Source: Cerioporus squamosus (taxonomy: Eukaryota; Basidiomycota; Agaricomycetes; Polyporales; Polyporaceae). Taken from it: a DNA stretch of 64,000 nt. Each line of letters starts with the position of its first letter. The stretch's first letter is position 1. Below the pieces are notes generated by a model. The model made no database searches. It saw only the letters and a program-made list of their open reading frames with translations, and had not been told where the DNA came from. Where the stretch lies: contig JABYQS010000042.1 of assembly GCA_022592435.1 (NCBI GenBank), positions 124,001 to 188,000 of the forward strand, written 5' to 3'. Shown here piece by piece: positions 11,385 through 25,477 of this stretch. Both the position numbers and the translations under genes were made by a program.

Positions 11385-12814
11385 ATGTCGTTCTTTGGCA
11401 GCTCGACCTCAGGCACCCTCGGTTCCAATGCTCCAGCAGACAAGGACATCGAGGTCGCCGACCCTCCGACCGACTCGATATCAAGCTTGTCTTTCTCACC
11501 AAGCGCAGACTATCTGGCGGTTGGCTCTTGGGACAACAATGTACGGCTGCGAAAGCGTTTGACGCGTCACCATGGTCATAAATTGACGTGATATGTGCCG
11601 CTTGGTGGTTAGGTCCGGATTTACGAGGTGGGCCCGAATGGCCAGTCGCAGGGCAAGGCGATGTACCCGCATCAGGGACCCGTGTTGAGCGTGTGTTGGA
11701 ACAGGGTGCGTGGCGTCTCTTTTCCGAGTTGCGAGAGATACCGACGTCGGCGCGTCCTTGCAGGATGGAACGAAGATCCTCTCCGGTGGCGCGGACAATG
11801 CAGGACGCATGTTCGACGTGACCACGGGTCAGGCGTCGCAAGTCGCCCAGCACGACGCGCCGATCAAGGTTGTACGATGGATAGAATCTCCTCAGGGCAG
11901 TGTGCTCGCGACGGGTAGCTGGGACAAGACCGTCAAGGTGCGTTCGTCCCCTTTATCACATCTGTTACTCCCCCCTCATCGTCGATCGGCGTGCACAGTA
12001 TTGGGATTTGCGCACACCAACTCCAGTGTCGACTGTCCAACTGCCGGAACGGTGTTACACATTGGACGTCGTATTCCCATTGATGGTCGTCGGCACCGCC
12101 GAGCGCCACATACAAGTCTTCAACCTCCAGAACCCCACTACCCCCTTCAAGGTAAGTGCATCCTGTGCTCTGAGTCCGAGGAGTGCTGACGCCGCTGTCG
12201 TCCAGACCTTGGTTTCGCCACTCAAGTGGCAGACGCGTGTAGTGTCTTGCTTCCCCTCAGCGAACGGCTTCGCTGTGGGCAGCATTGAGGGGCGTGTAGC
12301 CATCCAGTATGTCGAGGAGAAGGACTCGTCAAACAACTTCTCCTTCAAGTGTCACCGTCGCGACTCAACTCCCACGGGCAAGGACCAGTCCCTTGTCTAC
12401 GCCGTGAACGACATCTCCTTCCACCCTGTGCACGGTACATTCTCCACCTGCGGTACGCTGCGTCTCTCGTCCCACGCATGATCCCTAACTCGTGACTTAC
12501 CACCCTTGGTCTGCAGGGTCCGACGGCACCATCAACTTCTGGGACAAGGACGCGCGCACGCGTCTCAAGTGTACGTCACCCCCTCCATTCCTTATGGACA
12601 GCAGGCTTACCGGAGCGTCTCTGCCGTAGCGTTCGACCCCGCGCCGGGCCCGGTCCCGTGCACGACCTTCAACCGCACGGGCACCATCTTCGCGTACGCA
12701 GTGTCGTACGACTGGTCGAAGGGCCACTCGGGCATGACGCCCGGCCACCCGAACAAGCTCATGCTGCACGCGTGCAAGGACGAGGAGGTCAAGCGCAAGC
12801 AGCAGAAGCGGTAA
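11385..12814 (+). CDS. RAE1: mRNA export factor RAE1/GLE2 (WD40 nuclear pore protein)
   Basis: WD40 beta-propeller that binds the nucleoporin GLEBS motif and works in mRNA export at the nuclear pore. Begins MSFFGSSTSGTLGSNAPADK, followed by DIEVADPPTDSISSLSFSP, then blades containing LAVGSWDNNVRIYEVGPNG, ILSGGADNAGRMFDVTTGQ, LATGSWDKTVKYWDLRTPTP, MVVGTAERHIQVFNLQNP, GSIEGRVAIQYVEE, a conserved FKCHRRD segment, VNDISFHPVHGTFSTCGSDG and a final blade ending TPGHPNKLMLHACKDEEVK. Order and spacing match RAE1/GLE2 throughout, about 350 residues. At least seven short introns. The tRNA-Arg gene lies 300 bp upstream on the same strand. Confidence 0.95.
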
Positions 12815-13592
12815 GACGCGCGGCGCTGTCGGTATTCGTGGGTCCCGTTCTCGTGCCCTGCTCCGCGGTCGGCGCTCCCACCATGACTGGACGACGTGGG
12901 CGAGAACTCTGGAGAGCGCGCCTGTGGGAGGGGCGCTGTATGTACATGATCATACTCGTTGGGATGGGGAGGAAGGGTGGGACGGAAAAGTACGTCGTAC
13001 ACGTGGAACGCGATGCACCCTGCTGTAACTTCATCACCCTCGACACTCGATGTTGAGTTATCCTGTCTTGTGTCCTATTCTGTGTCTTATCTTTTCCAGC
13101 ATCATGTCTAATGCTATCGTGTTGTGCTATAAGCTCACCTGGCTGCTCATCTCAAGAATATTATGTATGTCATCGCAAGTCGCTGAACATTTGGTCTCCC
13201 CCTGGACTTACGACGGGAACTCATTGGCACATGGTACGTGTCCTACGAGTTGACAACGATGATGTATCGCACCGAAACAAGACATGCATTAAGACGGCTA
13301 CACGACTCTTGAACTAGCAACGATTAGATCCTCTTCTCCCTACAAGTACCTAGATGACGCGGAAATGCCTCGTTCGCACCCGCGCTGTACGCAGCGCGAG
13401 CAGCGAGGGCCATGCGATGAGTAATAGTAATGTACATTTGACTGGGTCGTGGCGTATCGTGGACGGGAAGAATAAACAACATGCACGCAGGCAGATGGCA
13501 GTGGGCGGTATATGGGGATGGGATGAACGAGCACGAACGAGGAGCACGGAGCGGCATGTGCAGGGCGAAGGAACAGAGAGCTCTAGAGGTGC
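12815..13592. other. convergent 3' intergenic stretch
   Basis: Lies between the 3' ends of RAE1 (+) and ERG3 (-). Contains AT-richer 3' flank DNA; no coding or RNA gene supported. Confidence 0.4.
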
Positions 13593-14809
13593 TCACAGAT
13601 CCTTGCCAAGCGCCGCCTTTTGCTGCTTGGCCTCGGCGGCCTTGACCTCCAGCATGGGGTCGAGCTCGGAGAGCGGCTGCCGGTAAGAGTTGCCCATGCG
13701 GTCTGCCCACGTGAAGTACTATGTGGGAGGGTAAACGTGTCAGTGTTTCGATCACGACAGATGCCGCGCGAGCGGTGCGTACCTGGCCGTAGTTAACGGT
13801 GAAGTAGAGATGGTGCAGCGTGTGATGCGCAGGGCCGTTGATGATTTTTTCCAGGGGGTGGCCAGTAATCATGTCCGAGTCATGGATGAGGATGGACCAA
13901 ATGTTGACGAAGACGAAGAGCCCAAGGTACAACAGGCGGTGGAGGGGGAAGAGGTGGATGAAGAGGTGGTAAGGGATGGACTGAGCATAGCCATCGAGCG
14001 GGTGGAACGCATGCGACGAGAAGGGCGTAGGGACTGCGCAAGGTACGATCAGTACGCTACGAAGCGGGGGAGACGTGGCGCAAGATAACGAGTACTCACT
14101 GAGCCATTTGTGGTGCGGCTTGTGCAGCCACTTGTAGCAAATGGGGTGGTGCTCCCCGCGGTGGATCCAGTAAATGCAGTAATCCGTGAAGACGAGGAAG
14201 CTATGAATAGACATAAGCCAAACGAGATGTCTCGTGAGCCGTGGCGGGGACTCACAAGAATATTGAGAAGAAGAAGTATCCCCAACCATACTCCGAGACG
14301 TCATCGTAGAGCTTCGAGTGGCCGCGGACCTCCGCAAGGAACCATGGGAGGGTGAGCGCAATCATTCCTGGGAACGCCTTCAAGCTAGACTGGATCTCGA
14401 GCTTGACTTGGTTCTTGAGGAAGCGTGGATGCTTCATCATGTCGTGGTTGAAGATGAACTTGTAGGAGAGGCCGGCAATAAGGAAATACAGCACATGGAT
14501 GCCGACAAGGGTGAGGGCGAAGAGGGAGATGATCTGGCGGGGCATGTAGTCTCGTGGCCATGCCGACGCGACCTTGCCGGACTCAACGAGAGGAGCGGTG
14601 AGGAGCTCGCTGGTGAGTGGCGGATGGGGGATGTACGAGATGAGCTGCGACCAGGCCGAGGGCTGGGAGGCCGGGGGCAAGACGTGAGAAGAGACATTGT
14701 ATAGGCCGGCCGCATTGGAGGTAGCAGTTGTGAACGCGGACACGGGAAGAAGCGCAGCCCATGCGCGATCGAGGACGTAGTCGTCGGCGAACTTGAGAAT
14801 AACGTCCAT
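13593..14809 (-). CDS. ERG3: C-5 sterol desaturase (ERG3 type)
   Basis: Endoplasmic reticulum di-iron desaturase that introduces the C-5 double bond late in ergosterol synthesis. Four exons. The N-terminal exon carries two to three hydrophobic segments (including IISLFALTLVGIHVLYFLIA). The fatty-acid-hydroxylase-type histidine clusters follow: HRGEHHP, HKPHHKW and, further on, PAHHTLHHLYF, with the family block FSSHAFHPLDGYAQSIPYH between them. The tail reads YFTWADRMGNSYRQP and ends in a Lys/Ala-rich stretch. Start at 14809 (MDVILKFADDYVLDRAW) fits the family. All metal-ligand histidines appear present. Confidence 0.93.
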
Positions 14810-16121
14810 GGCGACAGAGCTGGGGCTGCGCTAGACTGGGGCGAGCGTTGGGTAGGCCGGCAGCAACAGGGACGACGAGGAGAGGGACCGAGCAGGCCGT
14901 GCTGCTTATATTCAGAGCGCGCACCCGAAAGTCGTCCCACTTGCCTCGAATTTTGACACATGTGATCTGATTAGATGTCCGCCATCTAATCTTGCCGCGG
15001 GGAGCGCCGGCTGCGTGCGTCCGGGATGCTGACCACGACGCGCTCCCCTGTCTGTGCCCGACGCTGCGCACAGGCTGCCCGCCGCCGTCTCTGCCTGCGC
15101 CGGCGATGCCCCTCTCTGTGCACACCGGCGATCTTGCTGCCCGCCTCTGAGTCCTCCTGCATCGCCCGGCCGCGGAATCGCACCGGGCGCCCCTGGGTCC
15201 GCACTGGGTCCGTCTGTGGAGGCCTGGTGGCGCCCCGGCAGGCCGACCCCTCGCAACAGTGGGCTCTCTCCAGCGACTCCGAGGGCGCAAAGAATCCACA
15301 GTCGTACCACTCACCTTGGCCAACCGATGTTCACAAATATCACGACGCCGGACGGACATGGCATGCCGCTGCCGGGCGCCTCCCCGTGACCATCCTGCAC
15401 GCCTCGAGTCGGCCTCGTCCTGGACAATGCTCTCGAGCCCATGCTGGTGCTGGTGCCTTGCTGTCGCTTTCCGTGGGGGTCCGGGGCCCTGGAAGTCGAA
15501 AGGTGGGTGAAGTGAGGGGACGAAGAGCGTGCCCAGCGTCAGGTCGCCCCAGGCCAAGTGGTACTTTCAATGTAGAGTACGTCACTGTACCGATCGGCAC
15601 CATCTTCCCAAATCTGTCCTGCTCACTCGTCCTCTCAGCAGGTTCACACCTCTTCATGTAGTCTGTCAGTTTGGTGGCTGCACCCATGCGCAGCGCGCAC
15701 TCAGATACGCTCATTATCATGAGCGTGCTCGGTTAGGGACGACGGGGTCCTCAAGTTGCGCAACCAGGCCAGTACGTCGACGCGCGGAGGATGACAGAGG
15801 CAAAGAAGGGGATTTCGGTATGCTCGACACGTCGCCCGCAGATAAATACCCATGCCATATCGCATCGCATTCCGGTGCGAACAGGACCAATGCATATCTC
15901 CGACAATGGTGCCAATCTGGACGAAGACGCCGTCCGCGAGATTGAAAGGGCTCTTGAGAAGCTGCTGAGTCGCACGATCTTACGGCCATCGCGCAGTATA
16001 GATTCACGGATCGCAACGTTCCACTGATCTCAACAGGTTTTCCGACGCATCGTACAGATGTTAGTAGATTCAAGCATCACCCCGTGTGTAGGTATCATCC
16101 GTCCGGGTCGTCATATATCGT
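14810..16121. other. intergenic stretch including the ERG3 upstream region
   Basis: 1.3 kb between the ERG3 start and the 3' end of the prolyl aminopeptidase gene. Both strands have overlapping open frames up to about 320 codons, but this is a GC-rich stretch with no recognisable domain, no consistent splice pattern and compositionally odd predicted products (Arg/Pro/Ala-rich). I support no gene here. Confidence 0.4.
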
Positions 16122-17914
<1,793 letters not shown>

Positions 17915-18295
17915 GTGGACGGTACCGGCGGAACGACTGGTGCTGTGATACCTGTGATTGTGGTTAACCCGCCTGCTGCGCTCGATGATGTTGCGTCCTT
18001 GATAAACGGTATTCCAGCTGGAAGATGGCCGTACAGGGTGGCCGAGACGGCGGACTGCACCGTGACGACAGAGTTCAGGGCAAGAAGCATCCAGGATCAG
18101 TCACACGTGGTTCTTGATGTGTGGCCTGTGTCACAGGGCCCTAGTAGTAAGTATTGATGATTGCCTCTGATTCAGCTCACCTAGTCGACGACGGAAGTGG
18201 CTTTCCGCATGTTCATAACCAACGATGTCTCAAAATGCTTTGCAGAAGGGAAAGAGATGATATGACGAAAAAGGTAGAACATATCATTCCCTTAG

Positions 18296-18387
18296 TGATG
18301 AGAGTGGGATTCGAACCCACGCCCGTGAGGACCAGATTATAGAACAAAGCCTTAGTCTGGCGCCTTAGACCGCTCGGCCATCTCACC
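18296..18387 (-). tRNA. tRNA-Leu (anticodon AAG) with a 12-nt intron
   Basis: Acceptor stem GGTGAGA pairs with TCTCATC, discriminator A. Long variable arm (CCTCAC-GGGC-GTGGG region), typical of class II tRNA-Leu. Anticodon stem CCAGA/TCTGG with loop CT-AAG-G, anticodon AAG at 18351-18353. A 12-nt insertion (18338-18349) one base 3' of the anticodon is the expected intron. T arm reads GTGGG-TTCGAAT-CCCAC. Confidence 0.92.
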
Positions 18388-18666
18388 ATAGGGTCATCTG
18401 GCATGGCGATTTATACATGGTCGCTCATATTCAGGTCTGTGATGGAGTCTTCCACCGTACTAGTGACAGTCAGGTGTCAGTAGGGCAACTAACTGCTTTC
18501 ATTGATTCATTGACCATGGTCTAACGATGGTCCGAAGCTCATCGATAAGCGAGGTGTTCAGTATGTTTGCCAGATATGGCAATGGCATTGCCGTTCTGGG
18601 AACGCTGAGGATGATGTCATGGGACCCGTCATTCGAGATGCACCTTGGAGAGAGCGCGTCTCTGGG

Positions 18667-18674
18667 TATATAAG
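18667..18674 (+). promoter_or_regulatory. TATA box of the phosphomannose isomerase gene
   Basis: TATATAAG, a good match to the fungal TATA consensus, about 40 bp before the ATG at 18715. The short distance suggests a short 5' untranslated region. Confidence 0.6.
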
Positions 18675-18714
18675 GACGCCAACTGGGGAGCGAGTGAGCG
18701 CAATACAGAACACC

Positions 18715-20224
18715 ATGTCTGCACACAAGAACCTGATCCGTGTCCAGGCTTCCACCCAGAAGTACCCCTGGGGCAGGCAGGGCTCGTCCTCTCTGGCGGC
18801 CCAGCTCGCCTCTAATGCCATCGGCCATGGCTTCAAGATCGACGAGAGCGAGTCTTATGCAGAGGTGCGTACCCTCCTTTCCTGGCATGGCCGTAGCACT
18901 CGTGCTAATTAGCCTGACGACAGATATGGATGGGCACTCACACCAACGGCCCCGCGCATCTTTACGACGAACCCTCCAAATCACTGCTGTCCCTCATCTC
19001 CTCCGACCCCAAATTCTATCTCGGGAAGACTCTGCTCAGGAAATGGCCCTCTACTACCCATATTCCCTACCTCTTCAAGGTCCTCTCCATAGAGAAAGCG
19101 CTCCCTCTGCAGGCACACCCAGACAAAGGCCTCGGCGAGCAGCTGCAGCTCAAGGATCCCTCCAACTTCGTCGACTCGAATCACAAGCCCGAGATCGCTG
19201 TCGCCATCGGAGAGCCGCTGAGAGCTACCCGGGCGAAGACGGCAAAGTCGCAGGGAGATGAGGAAGAGGCGGTCGGCGACGCAGACACTGCCTTCACCGG
19301 GTTCGTCGGGTTCCGCCCTCTTGAGGAGATCAAGGCGGTCCTCCAGGCAATCCCGGAACTTGGCGAGGCCATCGGTGACTCGCAGCTCGTCTCCTCGTTC
19401 GTTCAGAACCCGTCCAAGGATTCTCTCCGCCAGATCTTTGGCAGGCTGCTCAAGCGCGGCGTGGAGGCGCGCGAAGAGGTTGCGAAGACGATCTCCCAGC
19501 TACAGGACCGCATCAAGCAGAGTGGGGGCAAGCTCGGCTTCCACGACAGCGAGGAACTCGCGAAGCTCGTACTGAAGGTGAACAAGCAGTACCCCGGTGA
19601 TGCCGGCGTGCTTGCGACCACCTTCTTCATGAACTTCGCCAAGCTGCGGAAGGGCGAGAGCATCTACATCGGTGCGGACGAGATTCACGCCTACCTCGAG
19701 GGCGGTAAGTTTCGCCAATTCTCGGGTTTCTGGCCGCCTCCTGACAGATCGTTTGCCTAGACATCATCGAGTGCATGGCCATCTCCGACAACGTCGTCAA
19801 CGCCGCGTTCGACTCACCAGACTCCCTCGCTTCCCAAGTCGACACCTTCATCGACATGCTCACCTACACGGCACGTCCCGTCTCGCACTGGTCGCTTCCC
19901 GCACAGAAGTACGAGCATTCGAAACTCGGACGCACGGTGAAGTATGACCCGCCCATGGAGGAATTCATCGTTCTGGGCACGTTCCTTAGCGCGAAGAAGG
20001 CGAAGGAGGAGCACCTGGGCGCCGTGGACGGCCCGACGATGGGCATCGTGACGAGAGGCAAGGTCAGGATTACCACGAAGAAGGGTGGGGAGACGGAGAG
20101 CTTGGAGCTCGACGAGGGCGCCGTGGTGTTCGTCGCTCCGAACAACGAGATCGAGGTGGAAATCCTCGGGGGACGCGGGCCAGACGAAGCGGGTGAGGTG
20201 TGGTGGTCGTTGTTCGGTGCATGA
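18715..20224 (+). CDS. PMI1: mannose-6-phosphate isomerase (type I)
   Basis: Zinc enzyme interconverting fructose-6-phosphate and mannose-6-phosphate; feeds GDP-mannose for cell wall mannans and glycosylation. Three exons (18715-18864, 18924-19704, 19761-20224) give 464 residues. Visible family blocks: QKYPWGRQG, ESYAEIWMGTHTNGP, PYLFKVLSIEKALPLQAHPD (zinc-ligand Gln-x-His region), NHKPEIAVAI (Glu ligand), the signature YIGADEIHAYLEGD, ECMAISDNVVNAAF, RPVSHWSLPA and a C-terminal cupin segment. Length is normal for fungal type I enzymes (about 430-470). Convergent with the lyase-kinase fusion gene, 189 bp apart. Confidence 0.96.
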
Positions 20225-20413
20225 CGACCTACGAGAGCGAGAGCAGGACAATATCATGAGGCAGGCACAGAGCATACCACTCCGATATATTATAGTAGAT
20301 CCACATCAACCACCGCGATCCATTTGAGCATATACAACACCATCGCATTAAGACTAATAGAATACAACAACTCCAGCATAGATCCACAAGTTCGGTGCAC
20401 ACCAGGTGCACGT

Positions 20414-23400
20414 CTAGACATACAGCCACTTTCCGCGCCTCGACGCCCACTGGGAGAGCTCCGTGTTGCTGATGCTCTCGAAGCGACGCCGGATAGAACG
20501 CTGGGAAGCGGAGCCGTCTGCACCATCCCCATTCGGCGTCATGGGCGGGGAAAGCGGGGAGAGCGGCTCAGAGTCGTCGTCCGAGTCGGCAGCCACCTCG
20601 TCATACGGCGAGAGGATACCAAGACCAGAGCCGCCGACAGCTGTGACGTACGCCTGATAGCCTGCTGCCTCGATCGACTTAATGAGCGACTGGAGCTTCT
20701 CATCCGGGAAATCTGGTGCGGACAGCTTGGTCAGTACCGCTGTTGGTAGGATGCATGGATTGTGTCTCACCGTCAGGAACGAGAGTGACGGCGCATCCTC
20801 CGCCTCCTGCACCGGTCAGCTTGGTGCTAAGACGGTAGGGCGCGCCGGCGGTCTTCGCGCGGATGACCTCGAGCGCCGGGTGTGAGACACCGAGCGAAGC
20901 GAGGTGGACGTGGTTCTCATCGATGAGAGACTACAGAGGATGGCAGAAGTGTCAGTGAAACACTTAGCATTCGATATGGCATTACACGTACCGCGAGCCC
21001 AGAAAGAAGAACATTGCGCGGGACTTCAGGATCCGCAAGTGCACGCCGCGCCTCGTTGCTGATCGTCTGGATAGCATCCAGCAGCTGGCCCACGAGCTCA
21101 GGCTCCGCTGCCTTCTTCCTCGCAACACCAGCGACGAGTGCCTTCGTGTCGCGGGGTACCTTCGAGTCGATGAGGAGGAACCGCAGCGACTTGAAGCCCT
21201 GGATTTGGTCCATGCCACTGCGCTTCCCGAACCCGGGGCGCACGTATGCAAGCGCACCACCAAAGACCGCGACGGAGTTGTCGACACCAGAGGGGTTCCC
21301 GTGCAGCACCTTCTCGGCGACGAATGCCCAGCGATTCGTCTCCTCTGCGATGTCTGGCGGGATGGCGCGGCGACCTCCGTGCGAGACGTGAACGTGACCA
21401 GGGTCGTTGCCGATGGCCTCGCGAGATGGTGGCGGGACCGCTGGGAGCTCGATGCGACCGTGCAGGATGAGAAGTGCAGTGGCTATGCAGACGGAGAAGG
21501 AGGCAGACGAACCAAGGCCGGCACCGATGGGGAGGCTGGAGCGACAGACGAAGTGGAACGATGGTCTGTTACATGATGTGTCAATCGCTGCCATTTACTC
21601 GCACAGAAGCATCTGAAGAACTCACCTGCTACCGCCAGAGGTCATCATCATGTAGAGATAGAGAAAGGCGATCGCTGCTGCGTGTGTCTTTGGGGGCATC
21701 TTGTCCTCTGATGGGAGAGCTCTCGACTTAATCGCGTCTACAACACGTTGATCCAGCGCGTCGGGATGGACTTCGCCATTTGGTATGGGAACGACAGCGT
21801 CCCATGGCAGCTCGTCAATGTCCCACTCGTGCTTGTAATTGTTAATGTCCGCGAAGTGCACCGACAGCTTGCCGTCATAGCGTGGAGATGTGAGGCCGTA
21901 GCAACGAAGGTCCACAGAGGCAGCCACAGCAGTCTGGAGGCCTATTCAACATCGTATACTCGAGAAACTGAAGGGAGACTACTTACAACACCATGGACGA
22001 CTGCGTGTTCACCAAACAGAATGACCTTGCCAGGAGCGCTGACAAACCATTCGCGGTGGTCCTGGGGACGGACAGTACGTGCCTCCCCGAGAGCGAGCTT
22101 CTCGACAGCCCGGCTAATGGGGTTCGGAATGCGGATGTAGTTGTTGGCGGCGAAGGTAATCGCGCCGGCTTCGATGAGAGCATGGCGCAGATCGTCCAAG
22201 AGATCCGCAGGGTCCTCGATACCGACACACAGGCGGATCAGATCTTCAGGAAGGCCACGAGCCGCACGAGTGGCCGGGTCGATGGAAGCGTGCCTGGCAG
22301 GAACGATTAGCGAGCTTGTTCGGAGAAAAGACACCCTCTGGAGAAGCTGAACTCACGACATCACGCAGGGCATGCTGATGAGACTGTTCACACAGCCAAA
22401 GCTTACACTGATGCCCCACAAACGAGTAGCTGCCACAATACGCTCACTCAACTCCTTGTCTCCAGTCTCGAAGGAGAGGACGGCGCCGTAGCCTGCGCAT
22501 GCATGCGTTGAGTATATGGGCTTACATGCAGAATCGTGTCGGACTTACCGTCAGATATCCGGTCATGAATATCCTTGCCAGGATGGTTGGGCAAGCCAGG
22601 GTAGTGAGTGACGAAGCCGAGCTTCGACAACATCTGCGCGACAAGCATCGAAGTAGATTGCTGACGGTCCATGCGGATAGCAAGGGTCTTCGTGCCGCGA
22701 AGAAGGAGGAAGGAGTCGAAGGGGGTCAACGCATTGCCGACAGAGTTGATGATGAAGGCCATTTCCTGCAAAGAAACGACATGTTAGCAAGACGTAAAGT
22801 GGGATGTCGTCTGCACGTCTAGACCGTACCTTGGCGAGGTCGTCGCGGTTGCACGTAATAACACCAGCCATCAGGTCATGGTGACCACTCAGGTACTTGG
22901 TGGCGCTGTCGTAGACGATGTCCGCGCCATGCTCCAGAGGCCTCTGGAGGTACGGGCTCATCATGGTGTTGTCGACCACGACGACCGCATCCTCGCACTT
23001 CTCCTTCACCAGTGCGCTGATCCCCGCAATATCGACTATCTTGAGCAAAGGGTTCGTCGGAGACTCCAGGAGCACCATTGCGGTCTTGCCAGGGTGCAGG
23101 TATGGGATCACACTCTCCGCCTTCGTCGTGTCAACATGGTGAACCGTGACGCCCATGTGCGTGCGGAGGTACGTGAGCAGACGGTTGGTACCGCCGTACA
23201 AGTCGTCGCCGGCGATAACCTCGCATCCTGGCTTGAGAAGGCGCGTAATCACGTCCAAAGCGGCCATGCCGCTCGACACCGCAAAGGCATGCGCGGCAGA
23301 CGAGATCTTCGCAATATGGTGCTCTGTGCAGAAGAGCGTCAGTCGAGTGCAATATCATACGATCCCTGGGGGTTTGTGCGGGCGTCCACATCCAATTCCT

Positions 23401-23783
23401 GCACTTCCTCTCGTAACAGAGTTTTCCTGCAGAACCAAGGGGCTCCACCAGCTCATCTGACAGAATCTGAACTGCACTAGCCAGAGCCTTCCTTCTCCCG
23501 CGATACGAGGACGGAACGGTGACTTACCTAGATGAGATCGCGTCGGGTTCCCGCTTCGGGTGTAATCATACTGCCCTCCGACGCCCTTGAACGTCGCAGT
23601 CTGGTAGATCGGCACGCTCGAGCTTCCGTGCTGATCCTTGTGATCCGCATCGGGAGAGTCGACGGTGGCACAGAGCGTCGAGAAACGGTACGGCTGTCGG
23701 GGTCGAGTCAGGGAAGGTGATTCGGGCTCCGGGGTCGGGAGGTCGTAGGCGGGCGCCTTTTTGACGGAGCTCGTCGCTGCCAT
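20414..23783 (-). CDS. fusion of cystathionine beta-lyase and mevalonate kinase (one reading frame)
   Basis: Nine exons (23528-23783, 22830-23323, 22549-22765, 22357-22492, 21987-22293, 21626-21933, 20992-21565, 20771-20930, 20414-20712) make one 916-residue frame. Residues 1 to about 430 are a PLP-dependent Cys/Met-metabolism lyase of the cystathionine beta-lyase (STR3) type: PIYQTATFKG, YDYTRSGNPTR, SSGMAALD, ESPTNPLLKIVDI, DSATKYLSGHHD (PLP lysine about residue 228) and a C-terminal DLIRLCVGIEDPADLLDDL. From about residue 451 mevalonate kinase follows: FVSAPGKVILFGEHAVVHG, PIGAGLGSSAS, EKVLHGNPSGVDN and KLTGAGGGGCAVTL, all GHMP motifs intact. Only about 20-35 residues lie between the domains, with no stop and no in-frame ATG. 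The lyase makes homocysteine from cystathionine; the kinase phosphorylates mevalonate for sterols. Whether one transcript is made needs RNA. Confidence 0.85.
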
Positions 23784-25477
23784 CGTCGCCGAGTCAAAAC
23801 AAAAGAGGTGATGGGCGGGCAGGAACGGCGAGAGGAGCTTATATGCTGGCGAGAGGGCGCGAAGCGGACGTCAGACCAGCTTGTGGTTTTTCGCAAGCAG
23901 GAGCGGGGTCGGGCCATTCACATTATCCCCACGTCACGTGCGTCATTACATGCAACGATCGCGCCATGCATCCCGCTGGCGGCTCGGGAACGCTGTCCCT
24001 TGTATGTTTCAGGCCGCCGCTTGGTTTCGCAGACAAAACCGCTTGAATTGACCTCTACATCGTTAGCAGTCATCCCACGCGATTGGAGTGCTAGGTAGTC
24101 CTAGAAGTTGAAGTTTTCCCCAGGTGCGCAAATGATAGACCATCTACGTCAGTCCTCAGGGGTGAGACTAACCACCCGAGGCGTTCCGTGAGCCTCAAAA
24201 CCCTCATATTGACGCACAGTGACAATGCACTGTATAGAATCGCAAATGCAGTACAACGACTGCGCCCCTTGGTTACACCGATATCCGCGGTACCGGTGCT
24301 GGTGTATTTTCGGAGGTGTGTAACATACTTGATGCCTTACACACGTCAGCCTCGTTGACAACTTGACCAATATAGGTTCGCTCGTATGATATCTTGTATT
24401 GCCGGGTGAAGGACACTCAGCTGCGAGAGCTGTGCAAAGGACAGCACTGAAGAGTCTAAAGCCTCCAACGATCTCTCGATGCTGGCTGTGAACTCATAGG
24501 CGACCCCAACTACTCAAAGTATCCTAGAAGCTGGCAACCACTCCCTTACGCGCAACCTCGCCAGTCGCACCTCAGGCGGTCAGAAGCCACATTAATTCTA
24601 CACCGCGCGGATTGCTGATGCCGCCTCGCTGAACTACGTCGACACCTTGGCCATCCCGCAAGAGTGAGTTGGCAATTGGTGCCATTGACAGTTGGACACT
24701 CACAGCCGCAGGCCTATCCAGCAAGTACAGAACGATGATCGTGGAGGAACAGATCTCTGCTGTATCAAAAGAAATAGGCCTGGCGAAGACCGCGACACCC
24801 TCAGAGCATTCAAGAGATGCCGTTGGGACCCGTGCTACACCAGGCTACACCCTCTGCAGACACGGTACCGAGACTCACCTGTACGAGAAAAGTGCTTGGG
24901 GGCGACCGTTGCCGCAGGCCCATAATCAATCGCACACATGTGATACATAGTTGTGGGGCAGCGAATGACATTCGCAAAAACATACGGCGATCGCATGAAC
25001 AGGGGGTGCCGGGGCGGGGCGGGGTACGACGACGGGGACGACGAACGCGACGAATTATAAATAAATCAGCGGTATTTAGTACACTACGAGCCAACGTAAG
25101 TCATAGGAGGAAAAGGAAACGGAAGCCCTCCTGTGGGGGTAAACGAAACGAGGCGGGGTGGACGGGGTGCAAGGTGAGGATCGCAAGGGGGCGGGACGGG
25201 ATATGGGGCCGAAGTGTCCGCGCCTCGACGGGGATGGGAGCACCGGCGAGAGTCCGAGCGCGGGTGGGCGAGAAACAACAACCAGCGGGGGGTGGGAGCG
25301 TCAACGTATCATGACCCACGTATCATGTACATCAAGAGGAACGGGATGAGCATCCAGACTCGACATACGAAAGCAAGGGGCGGCTAGCACAACGGAACAA
25401 GGAGGGGACGGCGGCGCACGCGCTCAGCTCAAGGTGGCGAGGACAGAGCTCGCCGTAAAGGATGAGGTGAGCCAAGC
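23784..25477. other. 1.7-kb intergenic stretch, no supported gene
   Basis: Promoter region of the lyase-kinase gene at its left, 3' flank of the membrane-protein gene at its right. From about 24980 to 25330 the plus strand is strikingly purine-rich (G and GA runs). No recognisable coding or RNA gene. Confidence 0.4.

Noticed and set aside
14583..15661. Long overlapping open frames (about 210-320 codons) on both strands upstream of ERG3
   Set aside because: They overlap the true ERG3 first exon in another frame and GC-rich flank DNA; products are Arg/Ala/Pro-rich with no recognisable motif.
22075..22100. A short intron in the lyase-kinase linker that would separate the two enzymes
   Set aside because: The only GT..AG pair in the linker is about 17 nt apart, far below a workable intron size.
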